From NCBI GenBank assembly GCA_964444685.1, contig CAYUIG010000002.1:1-64000 (forward strand): a DNA stretch of 64,000 nucleotides. Reading direction: 5' to 3'. How positions within the stretch are numbered: position 1 is the first letter of the stretch; every line of letters begins with the position of its first letter. The notes under the pieces are model-generated. The model did not search any database. It saw only the letters and a list, made by a program, of their open reading frames with translations, and was not told the origin of the DNA. The stretch is from CAYUIG01 sp964444685. Its GTDB lineage: Bacteria; Gemmatimonadota; Gemmatimonadetes; Longimicrobiales; RSA9. This document shows positions 7,537-16,450 of the stretch, one piece after another. The position numbers were made by a program, and so were the translations under genes.

Positions 7537-9807
7537 GTGGAGTCTCTCTTCGGATTCCTGTTCAAGTACAGGCCGGTGATCTTCGGCGCGGGCGACGTCT
7601 CCTTCGCACCGCCCGCACCCATCTGGATCCTCGCCGCGGCCGCGGGCATCGCGCTCGGGCTCGTCGGCTGGAGCTATGCGCGTGCGCCGCGCGTGCCGCG
7701 TCGCGACCGCATCGCACTCGCGCTCCTGCGCACCGCTGCGCTCGCCATCCTCTTCTTCTGCCTGCTGCGCCCGCAGCTGCGCGTGCCCACCGTCGTGCCG
7801 CAGCGCAACACGGTCGGCATCCTCGTCGACGATTCGCGCAGCATGCGCATCATCGATGGCGATCAGCCGCGTGCCGCCGCCGTCGCGCAGCTGCTGGGCG
7901 AAGAGGCCGCGCTGCAGCGCGCGCTGGCGGAGAAGTTCCAGCTCCGCACCTACCGCTTCTCGTCGGATGTCGAGCGCGTACCCGACCTCACGCAGCTCCG
8001 CTACAACGGACAGGCCACACGGCTCGCACCCGCGCTCGATCGTGCGCGCGAAGACCTTTCTTCCGTGCCGCTCTCGGGACTCGTCGTCATCTCCGACGGC
8101 GCCGACAACGCGGGCACCGAGCTGACCGAGTCGCTGCTCGCACTGCGCGCGGCGGGGGTGCCGGTGTACACGGTGGGTGTCGGCCGCGAGCGCTTCGATC
8201 GCGACGTGGAGCTGGCGCGGGTCGCGTCGCCACGGGCCGTGTTGAAGGGCTCATCGGTCGTGGTCGACCTCATGGTCTCCCAGACCGGTTACGCCGGCCG
8301 AAACGTCACGCTCTTCGTCGAGGACGAAGGCCGCGTGGTCGGCATGCAGGAGGTCACGCTGCCCGCCGACGGCGAGCCCACCGCCGTGCGCGTGCAGTTC
8401 TCCGCCGACGAGCCCGGTGCGCGCCGCTTCAGCTTCCGCGTTCCCGTCCAGGACGGCGAGCTCGTGCTCGAGAACAACGAGCAGGAAGCGCTCATCGAGG
8501 TGCGCGACGGCCGTGAGAAGATCCTGTACTTCGAGGGTGAGCCCCGTCCCGAGGTGGCGTTCCTGCGCCGCGCGATCGCCGATGACGAGAACATCCAGCT
8601 CGTCGTGCTGCTGCGCTCTGCGGAGAACAAGTACCTACGTCTCGCGGTCGACAGTGCGGGTGAGCTGGCCACCGGCTTCCCGACCACACGCGAGGAGCTG
8701 TTCACGTATCGCGGGCTCATCCTCGGCAGCGTCGAGGCGAGCCAGTTCACGCACGAGCAGCTCCGCATGATCGCCGACTTCGTCGGGGAACGCGGCGGCG
8801 GGCTGCTCATGATCGGCGGACGGCGCGCATTCGCGGAGGGCGGCTGGGCCGGCACGCCCGTCGCCGACGTGCTGCCCGTCACGCTCCAGCCCACGACCGA
8901 CACGATGTTCTTCGCGCAGGCGCGCATCATCCCGACGCGCGCCGGTGAATCCCATGCCATCACGCGCATCGCCGCCGACGAGGTTTCCTCGCGTGCGCGC
9001 TGGGACTCGCTGCCGCCGCTCTCCACCACGAACCGCATCGCCGGCCTGAAGCCCGGTGCGACCGCGCTGCTCACTGCGCGCGGCGACGATCTCGACCGCG
9101 ACCAGCCCGTCCTCGCGTTCCACCGCTATGGCCGCGGCCAGGCCATGGCGTTCGCCGTGCAGGACGTCTGGCACTGGCAGATGCATGCCGACATACCGCT
9201 CGAGGACCAGACGCACGAGAACCTCTGGCGACAGCTCCTGCGCTTCCTCGTGAGCAGCGTCCCCGGCCAGCTCGAGGCCGAGACCTCCGCCGATCGTGTT
9301 GCGCCGGGCGACCCCGTGCGCATCAGCGCGCGCGTCGGCGACGCCGCGTTCGCCGGCGTCAACGACGGCTACGTCGTCGCACGCGTCCTGGGGCCGGCAG
9401 GCGAGGAGGTGGAAGCGCCGCTGGACTGGACCGTCGAGCGCGACGGTGAATACACGGGCACGTTCACACCCTCGGACGCGGGCGTCTATTCGATCGTCGT
9501 CGAAGCCACGCGCGGCGGCGAGTTGCTCGCTGCCGATACCACACACATCGCCGCCGCGGAGAGCGCGGCCGAGTACTTCGCCGCGCAGATGCGCGCGCCG
9601 CTGCTGCGCCGCGTGGCGGAGGAAACCGGTGGCCGCTTCTACACGACCGACGAAGCGCAGCGCCTCGCCGAGGACCTCGCCGTTACGGGCGGCGGCGCGA
9701 CCATCACGGAAACGCGCGACCTGTGGGACATGCCTGCGTTGCTCTTCGCTTTGATCGGCATCATCGCCGCGGAGTGGTTCTGGCGGCGGTCCAGGGGGCT
9801 CGCATGA
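7537..9807 (+). CDS. Membrane protein with VWA and glutamine amidotransferase-like domains
   Basis: Membrane-anchored protein of 756 residues. Two helices near residues 29-47 and 60-78 precede a von Willebrand A domain whose metal site DDSRS lies near residue 97 and which continues with VVISDGADNAG. After an Ig-like region comes a class I amidotransferase-like fold containing ERGGGLLMIGGRRAFAEGGW. A further sandwich domain follows, then a C-terminal helix LLFALIGIIAAEWFW. No catalytic Cys-His-Glu triad is evident, so the amidotransferase fold is probably a binding module. The start is GTG, ten bases after the previous stop. It is similar in plan to the protein at 16447, so the operon carries two VWA-type membrane proteins. 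Confidence 0.85.
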   Translation: MESLFGFLFKYRPVIFGAGDVSFAPPAPIWILAAAAGIALGLVGWSYARAPRVPRRDRIALALLRTAALAILFFCLLRPQLRVPTVVPQRNTVGILVDDSRSMRIIDGDQPRAAAVAQLLGEEAALQRALAEKFQLRTYRFSSDVERVPDLTQLRYNGQATRLAPALDRAREDLSSVPLSGLVVISDGADNAGTELTESLLALRAAGVPVYTVGVGRERFDRDVELARVASPRAVLKGSSVVVDLMVSQTGYAGRNVTLFVEDEGRVVGMQEVTLPADGEPTAVRVQFSADEPGARRFSFRVPVQDGELVLENNEQEALIEVRDGREKILYFEGEPRPEVAFLRRAIADDENIQLVVLLRSAENKYLRLAVDSAGELATGFPTTREELFTYRGLILGSVEASQFTHEQLRMIADFVGERGGGLLMIGGRRAFAEGGWAGTPVADVLPVTLQPTTDTMFFAQARIIPTRAGESHAITRIAADEVSSRARWDSLPPLSTTNRIAGLKPGATALLTARGDDLDRDQPVLAFHRYGRGQAMAFAVQDVWHWQMHADIPLEDQTHENLWRQLLRFLVSSVPGQLEAETSADRVAPGDPVRISARVGDAAFAGVNDGYVVARVLGPAGEEVEAPLDWTVERDGEYTGTFTPSDAGVYSIVVEATRGGELLAADTTHIAAAESAAEYFAAQMRAPLLRRVAEETGGRFYTTDEAQRLAEDLAVTGGGATITETRDLWDMPALLFALIGIIAAEWFWRRSRGLA

Positions 9808-10784
9808 AGGCTTCGCGAGTCTGGGGTCTGGAGTCTGGGGTCTGGAGTCTCGGACGTCTGGGCGTGTTGAGCGCACTGCTTGTCCTCAGTCCACTGCGGG
9901 GGGCGGCGCAGGAGACGCACGTGCTCATCGTCTCGGGCATCGGCGGCGAGCCGCAGTACACGACCGCGTTCCACGAGTGGGGCGGCAAGCTGCACGCGGC
10001 CGCGCTGGCGAACGGCATTCCGGCGGCGAACGTGACATGGCTCGCGGAGGATCCCGCGAAGGATGCGCAGCGCATCGGCGGCCGTTCCACGAAGGAGGCA
10101 GTATCGGCGGCGCTGAGTGCACTCGCATCGAAGGCATCGCCGAACGATCAGGCGCTCATTGTGCTGATCGGCCATGGCAGCCACACGGGCAGCGAGTCGC
10201 GTCTCAATCTGCCGGGCCCCGACATCACCGCGGATGAATTTGCGGCTGCATTGAACGACGTGAAGGCGGCGCGCATCGGCATCGTCGTGGCTGCGAGTGC
10301 GAGCGGCGAGTGGGGCAAGGCGCTGGCCGCGCCGAACCGCGCGATCGCCACGGCCACGCGCTCCGGGATGGAGCGCAACGAATCGGTGTTCGGGCGATTC
10401 TTCGCCGATGCGTACGCGGGCGATGGCGCGGACACGGACAAGAACGGTCGCGTTTCACTGGCGGAAGCGTTCACGTACGCACAGCGCGAGGTCGAGCGCT
10501 TCTACCAGTCGGACAACCGCCTGATGACCGAGCACGCGGCGATCACGGGCGAGGAGCTGGCGGCGGCGTTGTACATGGGGAACGCCGCGGGCGCGCGGGC
10601 GGATGCGTCGCCGGAGCTGCGCGCGCTCTACGCTCGCCGCACGGAGCTCGAGGCGCAGGTGGCCGCGCTGCGCGGGCGCCGCGACTCCATGGAGCAGGCC
10701 GCGTACGAGGCCGAGCTCGAGCGGCTGCTCGTCGAGCTCGCCACGGTCGGCCGCCGCATCCGCGAGCTGGAAGGTGGCGGATGA
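9804..10784 (+). CDS. C13 (legumain)-like secreted protein lacking the catalytic Cys, with EF-hand-like loop
   Basis: Secreted protein of 326 residues overlapping the previous stop by four bases (ATGA). It begins as a clan CD caspase/legumain-like fold: HVLIVSGIGGEPQY, then LIVLIGHGSHTG with the expected catalytic His near residue 124. At the position of the catalytic Cys it reads VVAASASGEW (residues 161-170), with no cysteine, so it is probably a non-proteolytic relative. Residues 210-221, DTDKNGRVSLAE, match an EF-hand calcium loop. The C-terminal 70 residues are predicted coiled coil (LRALYARRTELEAQVAALRG). The signal-peptide region contains the in-frame heptamer repeat (VWGLESGVWSLG), which is very unusual. 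Confidence 0.8.
   Translation: MKASRVWGLESGVWSLGRLGVLSALLVLSPLRGAAQETHVLIVSGIGGEPQYTTAFHEWGGKLHAAALANGIPAANVTWLAEDPAKDAQRIGGRSTKEAVSAALSALASKASPNDQALIVLIGHGSHTGSESRLNLPGPDITADEFAAALNDVKAARIGIVVAASASGEWGKALAAPNRAIATATRSGMERNESVFGRFFADAYAGDGADTDKNGRVSLAEAFTYAQREVERFYQSDNRLMTEHAAITGEELAAALYMGNAAGARADASPELRALYARRTELEAQVAALRGRRDSMEQAAYEAELERLLVELATVGRRIRELEGGG
9818..9850 (+). repeat. Family A heptamer repeat A1 inside a coding region
   Basis: Four to five tandem copies of GTCTGGR lie 14 bases after the start codon of the C13-like gene and are read in frame as VWGLESGVWSL. Only the direct arm is present; no complementary arm was found nearby. The 7-base unit gives a 7-residue period because three units make 21 bases. 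Confidence 0.9.
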
Positions 10785-13396
10785 TTCGCGCCGCCTCCTT
10801 CCTCGCGCTCCTCCTCGCCGTCGTCACGACAGCGTGCGAGGGCCAGCAGCCGGCGGCCGATCCGTTTGCCGCCCTTCGCTCGGGTGAGTACGACGGCGCG
10901 ATCGCAGGCCTCGAGCGCATGGCTGCCGCCGCACCCGCCGACACACGCGCGCGGCGCGCGCTCGTGCGCGCACTAATGGACGTCGGCCGCTACGACGACG
11001 CCATCGACGCCGCCCGCGGCGCACCCGCGGAGCAGCGCCCGGCTATGGCGACGACGCTCGGCCTCGCACTGCGTGCCAGAGGCCGGCTCGACGCCGCCGA
11101 CTCCGCGTTCGCCGCCGCCGTCGCGGGCCGCGCCGACGACGCGCTCACCGCGCGCTATGAACGTGCGCGCCTCCTGTGGGAACGCGGACAGCGCGACGAT
11201 GCGCTGAATGCATTCGACACCTTCATCGACGCGTACAACGACGGGCCGCAGCTCTCATCGGACGATCTCGTCGCCGTGGGTAACGCGGTCCGCTTCCTCG
11301 GCGTGCGCGACCCGCAGCTCTTCCACGACGCGCTGCGCGCGTACGAGGAAGCGATCGCGGCGGACAACACGAACGACGACGCGCGCCTGCGGCTCGCCGA
11401 TCTGTTCCTCGAGAAGTACAACAGCACGGACGCGCAGGCGATCATCCGCGAGGTGCTCGCGGTCAATCCGCGCCACCCGCGCGCACTGCTGCTGCTCGCG
11501 CGCGCGAAGTACTTCGATGGCACGGACGAAGCGCCCGTGCTCGCCGCGCAGGCGCTGGAGGTCAATCCGAACCTCGTGGATGCGCGCGCCTTCTCCGCGC
11601 GCCTCGCACTCGACGTCGAGGACTACGACTCCGCACGTGCGGAAGTCGCGCGCGCGCTGGACGTGGACCCGTCGGCGCGCGAGCCGCTCGCACTCGCCGC
11701 CGCCATCGAGTGGCTGCTCGGTGACACAGGCGCGTACGACCGCGCGAAGGCGCGCGCACTGGAGCGCAGTCCCGCGGACCCCGAGTTCTTCACGACCGTC
11801 GCCGAGCTGGGCGTGCGGCAGCGCAAGTACCGCGGTGCTGTCGAACTGCTCAAGGAAGCGGTCGCCGCGGATCCGGGTGCATGGTATGCATGGGGCCAGC
11901 TCGGACTGAACCGCATGCGGCTCGGTGAAATCGACGAGGCACGCGCGGACCTCGAGGTCTCGTTCGAAGGCGACCCGTTCAACGTCTGGGTCAAGAACAC
12001 GCTCGACCTGCTCGACACCTTCGGCCAGTATGTGACCGTCGACTCGCGGCGCTTCCAGTTCATGCTGCACGGCGACGAGGCCGGTGTGCTCGAGCCGTAC
12101 ATGCGCGCGGTCGCCGAGGCCGCATACGACTCCCTGTCGCGCCGCTACGGTTACGAACCCGAGACGCCCGTTCGCGTGGAGGTGTACCCGAGCCACGCCG
12201 ACTTCTCCGTGCGCACGGTCGGCCTCGCGGGACTGGGCGCGCTCGGCGTTGCGTTCGGTACCACACTCGCCATGGACTCGCCCGCCGCACGCGAGCGCGG
12301 TGAATTCAACTGGGCGTCCACGCTCTGGCACGAGATCGCGCACGTCGTCACGCTCGGCATGACGCGCCACCGCGTGCCGCGCTGGCTCACCGAAGGACTC
12401 TCCGTGCGCGAGGAGCGCCGCGCCCTCTCCGGCATCGGCTGGGGCGACGACATCAATCCCGGCTTCGTGGGCGCCTACCGCGCCGGGCAGACGCTGCCCG
12501 TGTCGCGCCTGAACGAGGGCTTCGTGCGGCCGAAGTCGCCGCGGCAGATCTTCGACTCCTACCTCCAGGCCTCGCTCGTCGTCGAGATGATCGAGGAGCG
12601 TTGGGGTTGGGACGCCATCCTCGACATGCTGCGCGGCTACCGCGACGGCAAGGATGACGCGCGCGTGTTCCGCGACGTGCTTCGCATGGAGCCCGAAGCG
12701 CTCGACGAGGCGTTCGACACATGGTTCCGCGCGCGCTACGCCACGCAGCTTCGCGCCGTTACGGGCCTGGATCCGCAGGCGGACGCGGACGCGCCGCCCG
12801 CCGGCGCGGCCGCCATCCTTGCCGGTGAGCTCGCGAGCGCGCTCCAGGAGAGCGCCCGCGCGCTGGCGTCGGCCGACACATCCGCCGCGATCGCGGCGTT
12901 GAACAGGGCAAAGGCCGCGTTCCCCGAGTTCGCGGGGCCGCAGTCACCGTATCGTGCGCTGGCCGCCATTCACGCGGCGCGCGGCGACACGCGCGCGGCC
13001 GAGGCCGAGCTGTCGCAGCATGCGGCCCGGAACGAGAACGATTACGATGCGTTGATGGAACTGGCCGCGCTGCGTGAATCCCTGGGCGATGCCGCCGGTG
13101 CCGCCGACGCGCTCGAGCTCGCGATGTTCATCTCGCCGTACGAGCTCGCGCCGCACGAGCGGCTCGCGGCGCTGTACGCGCAGACAGAGCAGTGGGACAG
13201 GGCCGTTCGCGAGCGTGAAGTGATCGTAGGACTCGCACCGGTGGACATGGCCGAAGCGCTCTACCAGCTCGCCCTGGCCCAGCTCGAGGCCGGCCGTCGT
13301 GACGACGCGCGCTCCACGATCCTGCGCGCGCTCGAGACCGCACCGGGATTCGAGAAGGCGCAGGAGCTCTTGCTGCGGATCCGGGAGGGACGATGA
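10781..13396 (+). CDS. TPR lipoprotein with peptidase MA-like (HExxH) domain
   Basis: Predicted lipoprotein of 871 residues. MIRAASFLALLLAVVTTACEG is a lipoprotein signal with the acceptor Cys at residue 19. Residues 25-430 are tetratricopeptide-like helical pairs. Near residue 517, TLWHEIAHVVTLGM gives a gluzincin HExxH motif, followed by RVPRWLTEGLSVREE, the glutamate-bearing helix typical of peptidase MA families. More TPR-like repeats close the protein. It overlaps the preceding stop by four bases (ATGA) and the next gene starts inside its stop, so translation is coupled on both sides. TPR proteins are usual partners in MoxR/VWA operons, but the fusion to a protease domain is noteworthy. 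Substrate unknown. Confidence 0.87.
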   Translation: MIRAASFLALLLAVVTTACEGQQPAADPFAALRSGEYDGAIAGLERMAAAAPADTRARRALVRALMDVGRYDDAIDAARGAPAEQRPAMATTLGLALRARGRLDAADSAFAAAVAGRADDALTARYERARLLWERGQRDDALNAFDTFIDAYNDGPQLSSDDLVAVGNAVRFLGVRDPQLFHDALRAYEEAIAADNTNDDARLRLADLFLEKYNSTDAQAIIREVLAVNPRHPRALLLLARAKYFDGTDEAPVLAAQALEVNPNLVDARAFSARLALDVEDYDSARAEVARALDVDPSAREPLALAAAIEWLLGDTGAYDRAKARALERSPADPEFFTTVAELGVRQRKYRGAVELLKEAVAADPGAWYAWGQLGLNRMRLGEIDEARADLEVSFEGDPFNVWVKNTLDLLDTFGQYVTVDSRRFQFMLHGDEAGVLEPYMRAVAEAAYDSLSRRYGYEPETPVRVEVYPSHADFSVRTVGLAGLGALGVAFGTTLAMDSPAARERGEFNWASTLWHEIAHVVTLGMTRHRVPRWLTEGLSVREERRALSGIGWGDDINPGFVGAYRAGQTLPVSRLNEGFVRPKSPRQIFDSYLQASLVVEMIEERWGWDAILDMLRGYRDGKDDARVFRDVLRMEPEALDEAFDTWFRARYATQLRAVTGLDPQADADAPPAGAAAILAGELASALQESARALASADTSAAIAALNRAKAAFPEFAGPQSPYRALAAIHAARGDTRAAEAELSQHAARNENDYDALMELAALRESLGDAAGAADALELAMFISPYELAPHERLAALYAQTEQWDRAVREREVIVGLAPVDMAEALYQLALAQLEAGRRDDARSTILRALETAPGFEKAQELLLRIREGR

Positions 13397-14196
13397 GGGC
13401 GGGCATCATCGCGCTCCTGTGCATCATGGCCATCGGGTCTGGAGTCTGGAGTCTGGAGTCTGGGGTCTGGTCTACGGCGGGGCAGCGGGATCCCGACGAG
13501 TATCCGTTCGCGAAGTACGACGGGACGTTCACATTCGTGCGTGTCTACTTCGAGGCGGGCGGTGCGGACGGGCTGCGGGGGTACGGCCGGCGCGGCTTCG
13601 GCGGCGAGCCGCCATGGCATCACGACTACCCGTTCGCCGAGGGACACCTTTCGAAGATCCTGAACGAGCTGACCTACGTCCGCGCGCGGCAGGTGCCGCA
13701 CGGCGGCAACGTGCTCGAGATCGGGGACCCGCGGCTCCACCAGTTCCCGATCGCGTACCTCAGCGAGCCGGGCTTCTGGAATCCGTCCGACGCCGAGGTC
13801 GCTGCCCTGCGCGACTATCTGATGCGCGGCGGCTTCATGATCTTCGACGACTTCGGGAACGATGGCGGGCGCGCGCTCTACAACCTGAACTATCAGCTGC
13901 GGCGCGTGTTCCCCGAGCTGAGCCTGATGCCGCTCGATGGAAGTGAATCGGTCTTCGATTCGTTCTTCCACATCGACCCGCGCACCCTCAACCTGTTCTA
14001 TCGGGGCGACCCGCCCGACTGGTGGGGCATCTTCGAGGAGAACGATCGCAGCAAGCGGCTGCTCGTCGTCGCAGCCAACGACATGGACCTGGGCGAGTTC
14101 TGGGAGTTCTCCGACCGGGGCTTCTTCCCCGTGGACATGTCCAACGAGGCGTACAAGGTGGGCGTGAACTACATCGTGTATGCGATGACACACTAG
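13393..14196 (+). CDS. DUF4159 domain protein, secreted (second paralogue)
   Basis: DUF4159 protein of 267 residues starting at an ATGA overlap with the TPR gene, with GGGAGG shortly upstream. Conserved landmarks are EYPFAKYDGTFTFVRVYFE, YPFAEGHLSKILNELTYV, LRDYLMRGGFMIFDDFGN and the C-terminal GVNYIVYAMTH. It is a paralogue of the protein at 6783. The hydrophobic core MRAGIIALLCIMAI is followed directly by GSGVWSLESGVWS, which is encoded by five family A heptamers. The mature protein probably begins just after this insertion (TAGQRDPDEY). DUF4159 function is not known; position between the TPR protease-like gene and MoxR suggests it belongs to the complex that the ATPase assembles or remodels. 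Confidence 0.87.
   Translation: MRAGIIALLCIMAIGSGVWSLESGVWSTAGQRDPDEYPFAKYDGTFTFVRVYFEAGGADGLRGYGRRGFGGEPPWHHDYPFAEGHLSKILNELTYVRARQVPHGGNVLEIGDPRLHQFPIAYLSEPGFWNPSDAEVAALRDYLMRGGFMIFDDFGNDGGRALYNLNYQLRRVFPELSLMPLDGSESVFDSFFHIDPRTLNLFYRGDPPDWWGIFEENDRSKRLLVVAANDMDLGEFWEFSDRGFFPVDMSNEAYKVGVNYIVYAMTH
13437..13473 (+). repeat. Family A heptamer repeat A2 inside a coding region
   Basis: Five tandem heptamers of the form GTCTGGN, read in frame as SGVWSLESGVWS just after the hydrophobic core of the DUF4159 signal peptide. There is no inverted arm. Confidence 0.9.
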
Positions 14197-14290
14197 AGTC
14201 TGGAGTCTGGAGTCTGGAGTCTGGTGTCTGGGGTCTGGTTTGCGACCCGCAGTCAACCAGCCACCAGACCCCAGACCCAAGACTCCAGAA
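14197..14290. repeat. Family A inverted repeat element A3
   Basis: Left arm 14197-14240 has six GTCTGGN units. Right arm 14255-14289 carries the reverse-complement units (CCAGACC, CCAGACT). The loop reads about TTGCGACCCGCAGTC. It begins at the stop of the second DUF4159 gene and ends 15 bases before the MoxR start, so any transcript through the operon carries this hairpin. Confidence 0.9.
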
Positions 14291-14304
14291 ACAGGGGATC
14301 TGAC

Positions 14305-15387
<1,083 letters not shown>

Positions 15388-15392
15388 GAACT

Positions 15393-15476
15393 ACGAGTCT
15401 GGACTCTGGAGTCTGGGGTCTGGTTTACGACCGCAGTAAACCAGTCACCAGACACCAGATCCCAGACTCCAGAAAC
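15393..15476. repeat. Family A inverted repeat element A4
   Basis: Left arm 15394-15427 has four to five GTCTGGN-like units and right arm 15437-15474 the complementary units. The inner part TGGTTTAC-gaccgca-GTAAACCA (15421-15443) is a perfect 8-base stem with a 7-base loop. It occupies almost the whole gap between moxR and the DUF58 gene. Confidence 0.9.
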
Positions 15477-15493
15477 GGGAGGAAGCCAAGAAC

Positions 15494-16450
15494 ATGGATC
15501 GCCGCCACAACGCCGACGCAACCCCGAGCATGGGTTTCCTCGATCCCCGCACCCTCGCGCGGATCGATGACCTCGAGCTCATCGCGCGGCACGTGGTCGA
15601 CGGCTTCATCAACGGCCTGCACCGGTCGCCGTACCTCGGGCTGTCGATGGACTTCGCGGAGCACCGGCAGTACATGCCGGGCGATGACATCCGGCGCGTG
15701 GACTGGCGGGTCTTCGCGCGCACCGACCGCTACTACGTGAAGGAGTTCGAGGCGGAGACGAACGCGAACTTCTGCGTGCTGCTCGACGTCTCGAAGTCGA
15801 TGGGCTGGGGCAGCGGCGACATCACCAAGCTCGACTACGCGAAGTACCTCGCTGCCGCGCTGACGTACTTCTCCCACGGCCAGCGCGACCGCGTGGGTCT
15901 CGTCACGTTCAATCAGGATGTGGTCGAGTACGTGCCGCCCGCCGCGAAGCACATGGATCTCGTGCTGCACGCGCTCGACCGCGCGCAGGCCGCAGGGCAG
16001 GGCGGGCTCGCCGCACCGCTGCGCAAGGCCGCCGATGTGCTCGCGCGCCGCGGCATCATCGTGCTCATCTCCGATTTCTACGAGGACCCGCAGGCCGCCG
16101 TCGATGCGGTGACCGCACTCCGTTACCGCGGCCACGACGTCATCGTCTTCCACGTACTCGACAAGGCCGAGATCGAGTTTCCGTTCGATGAGGCCGCGAG
16201 CTTCGAGGACCTCGAGACGGGCGAGCGCATTCCGGTCGTGCCCGAGACTCAGCGCGCGCGCTACCGCGAGCTGATCGCCGACCACGTCGGCAAACTCGCG
16301 CGCGGCTTCGCCGACCACCGCATCGACTACGCACTCTTCGATACGTCGACACCGCTCGACTACGCACTCTTCAGCTACCTGTCCGACCGCGAGCGGCTGT
16401 CGCGCGGCGGCGTGCGCGGTGTCGTCTCCCAGGGGCTGAGGTCCGCATGA
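15494..16450 (+). CDS. DUF58 domain protein (VWA-like)
   Basis: Cytoplasmic protein of 318 residues with the DUF58 hallmark SMDFAEHRQYMPGDDIRRVD near residues 53-72 and a downstream VWA-like metal site DVSKS near residue 98. It then continues with LISDFYEDP, the usual last strand of the family. DUF58 proteins are standard partners of MoxR ATPases. The start at 15494 follows GGGAGG at a suitable distance after the A4 repeat. Its stop overlaps the start of the BatA-type gene (ATGA), so stoichiometric synthesis of the two is likely. Confidence 0.93.
   Translation: MDRRHNADATPSMGFLDPRTLARIDDLELIARHVVDGFINGLHRSPYLGLSMDFAEHRQYMPGDDIRRVDWRVFARTDRYYVKEFEAETNANFCVLLDVSKSMGWGSGDITKLDYAKYLAAALTYFSHGQRDRVGLVTFNQDVVEYVPPAAKHMDLVLHALDRAQAAGQGGLAAPLRKAADVLARRGIIVLISDFYEDPQAAVDAVTALRYRGHDVIVFHVLDKAEIEFPFDEAASFEDLETGERIPVVPETQRARYRELIADHVGKLARGFADHRIDYALFDTSTPLDYALFSYLSDRERLSRGGVRGVVSQGLRSA

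Noticed and set aside
14197..14290. Family A elements as CRISPR or IS remnants
   Set aside because: There are no spacers of constant size, no transposase gene and no target-site duplication; arms are heptamer tandems of varying number.
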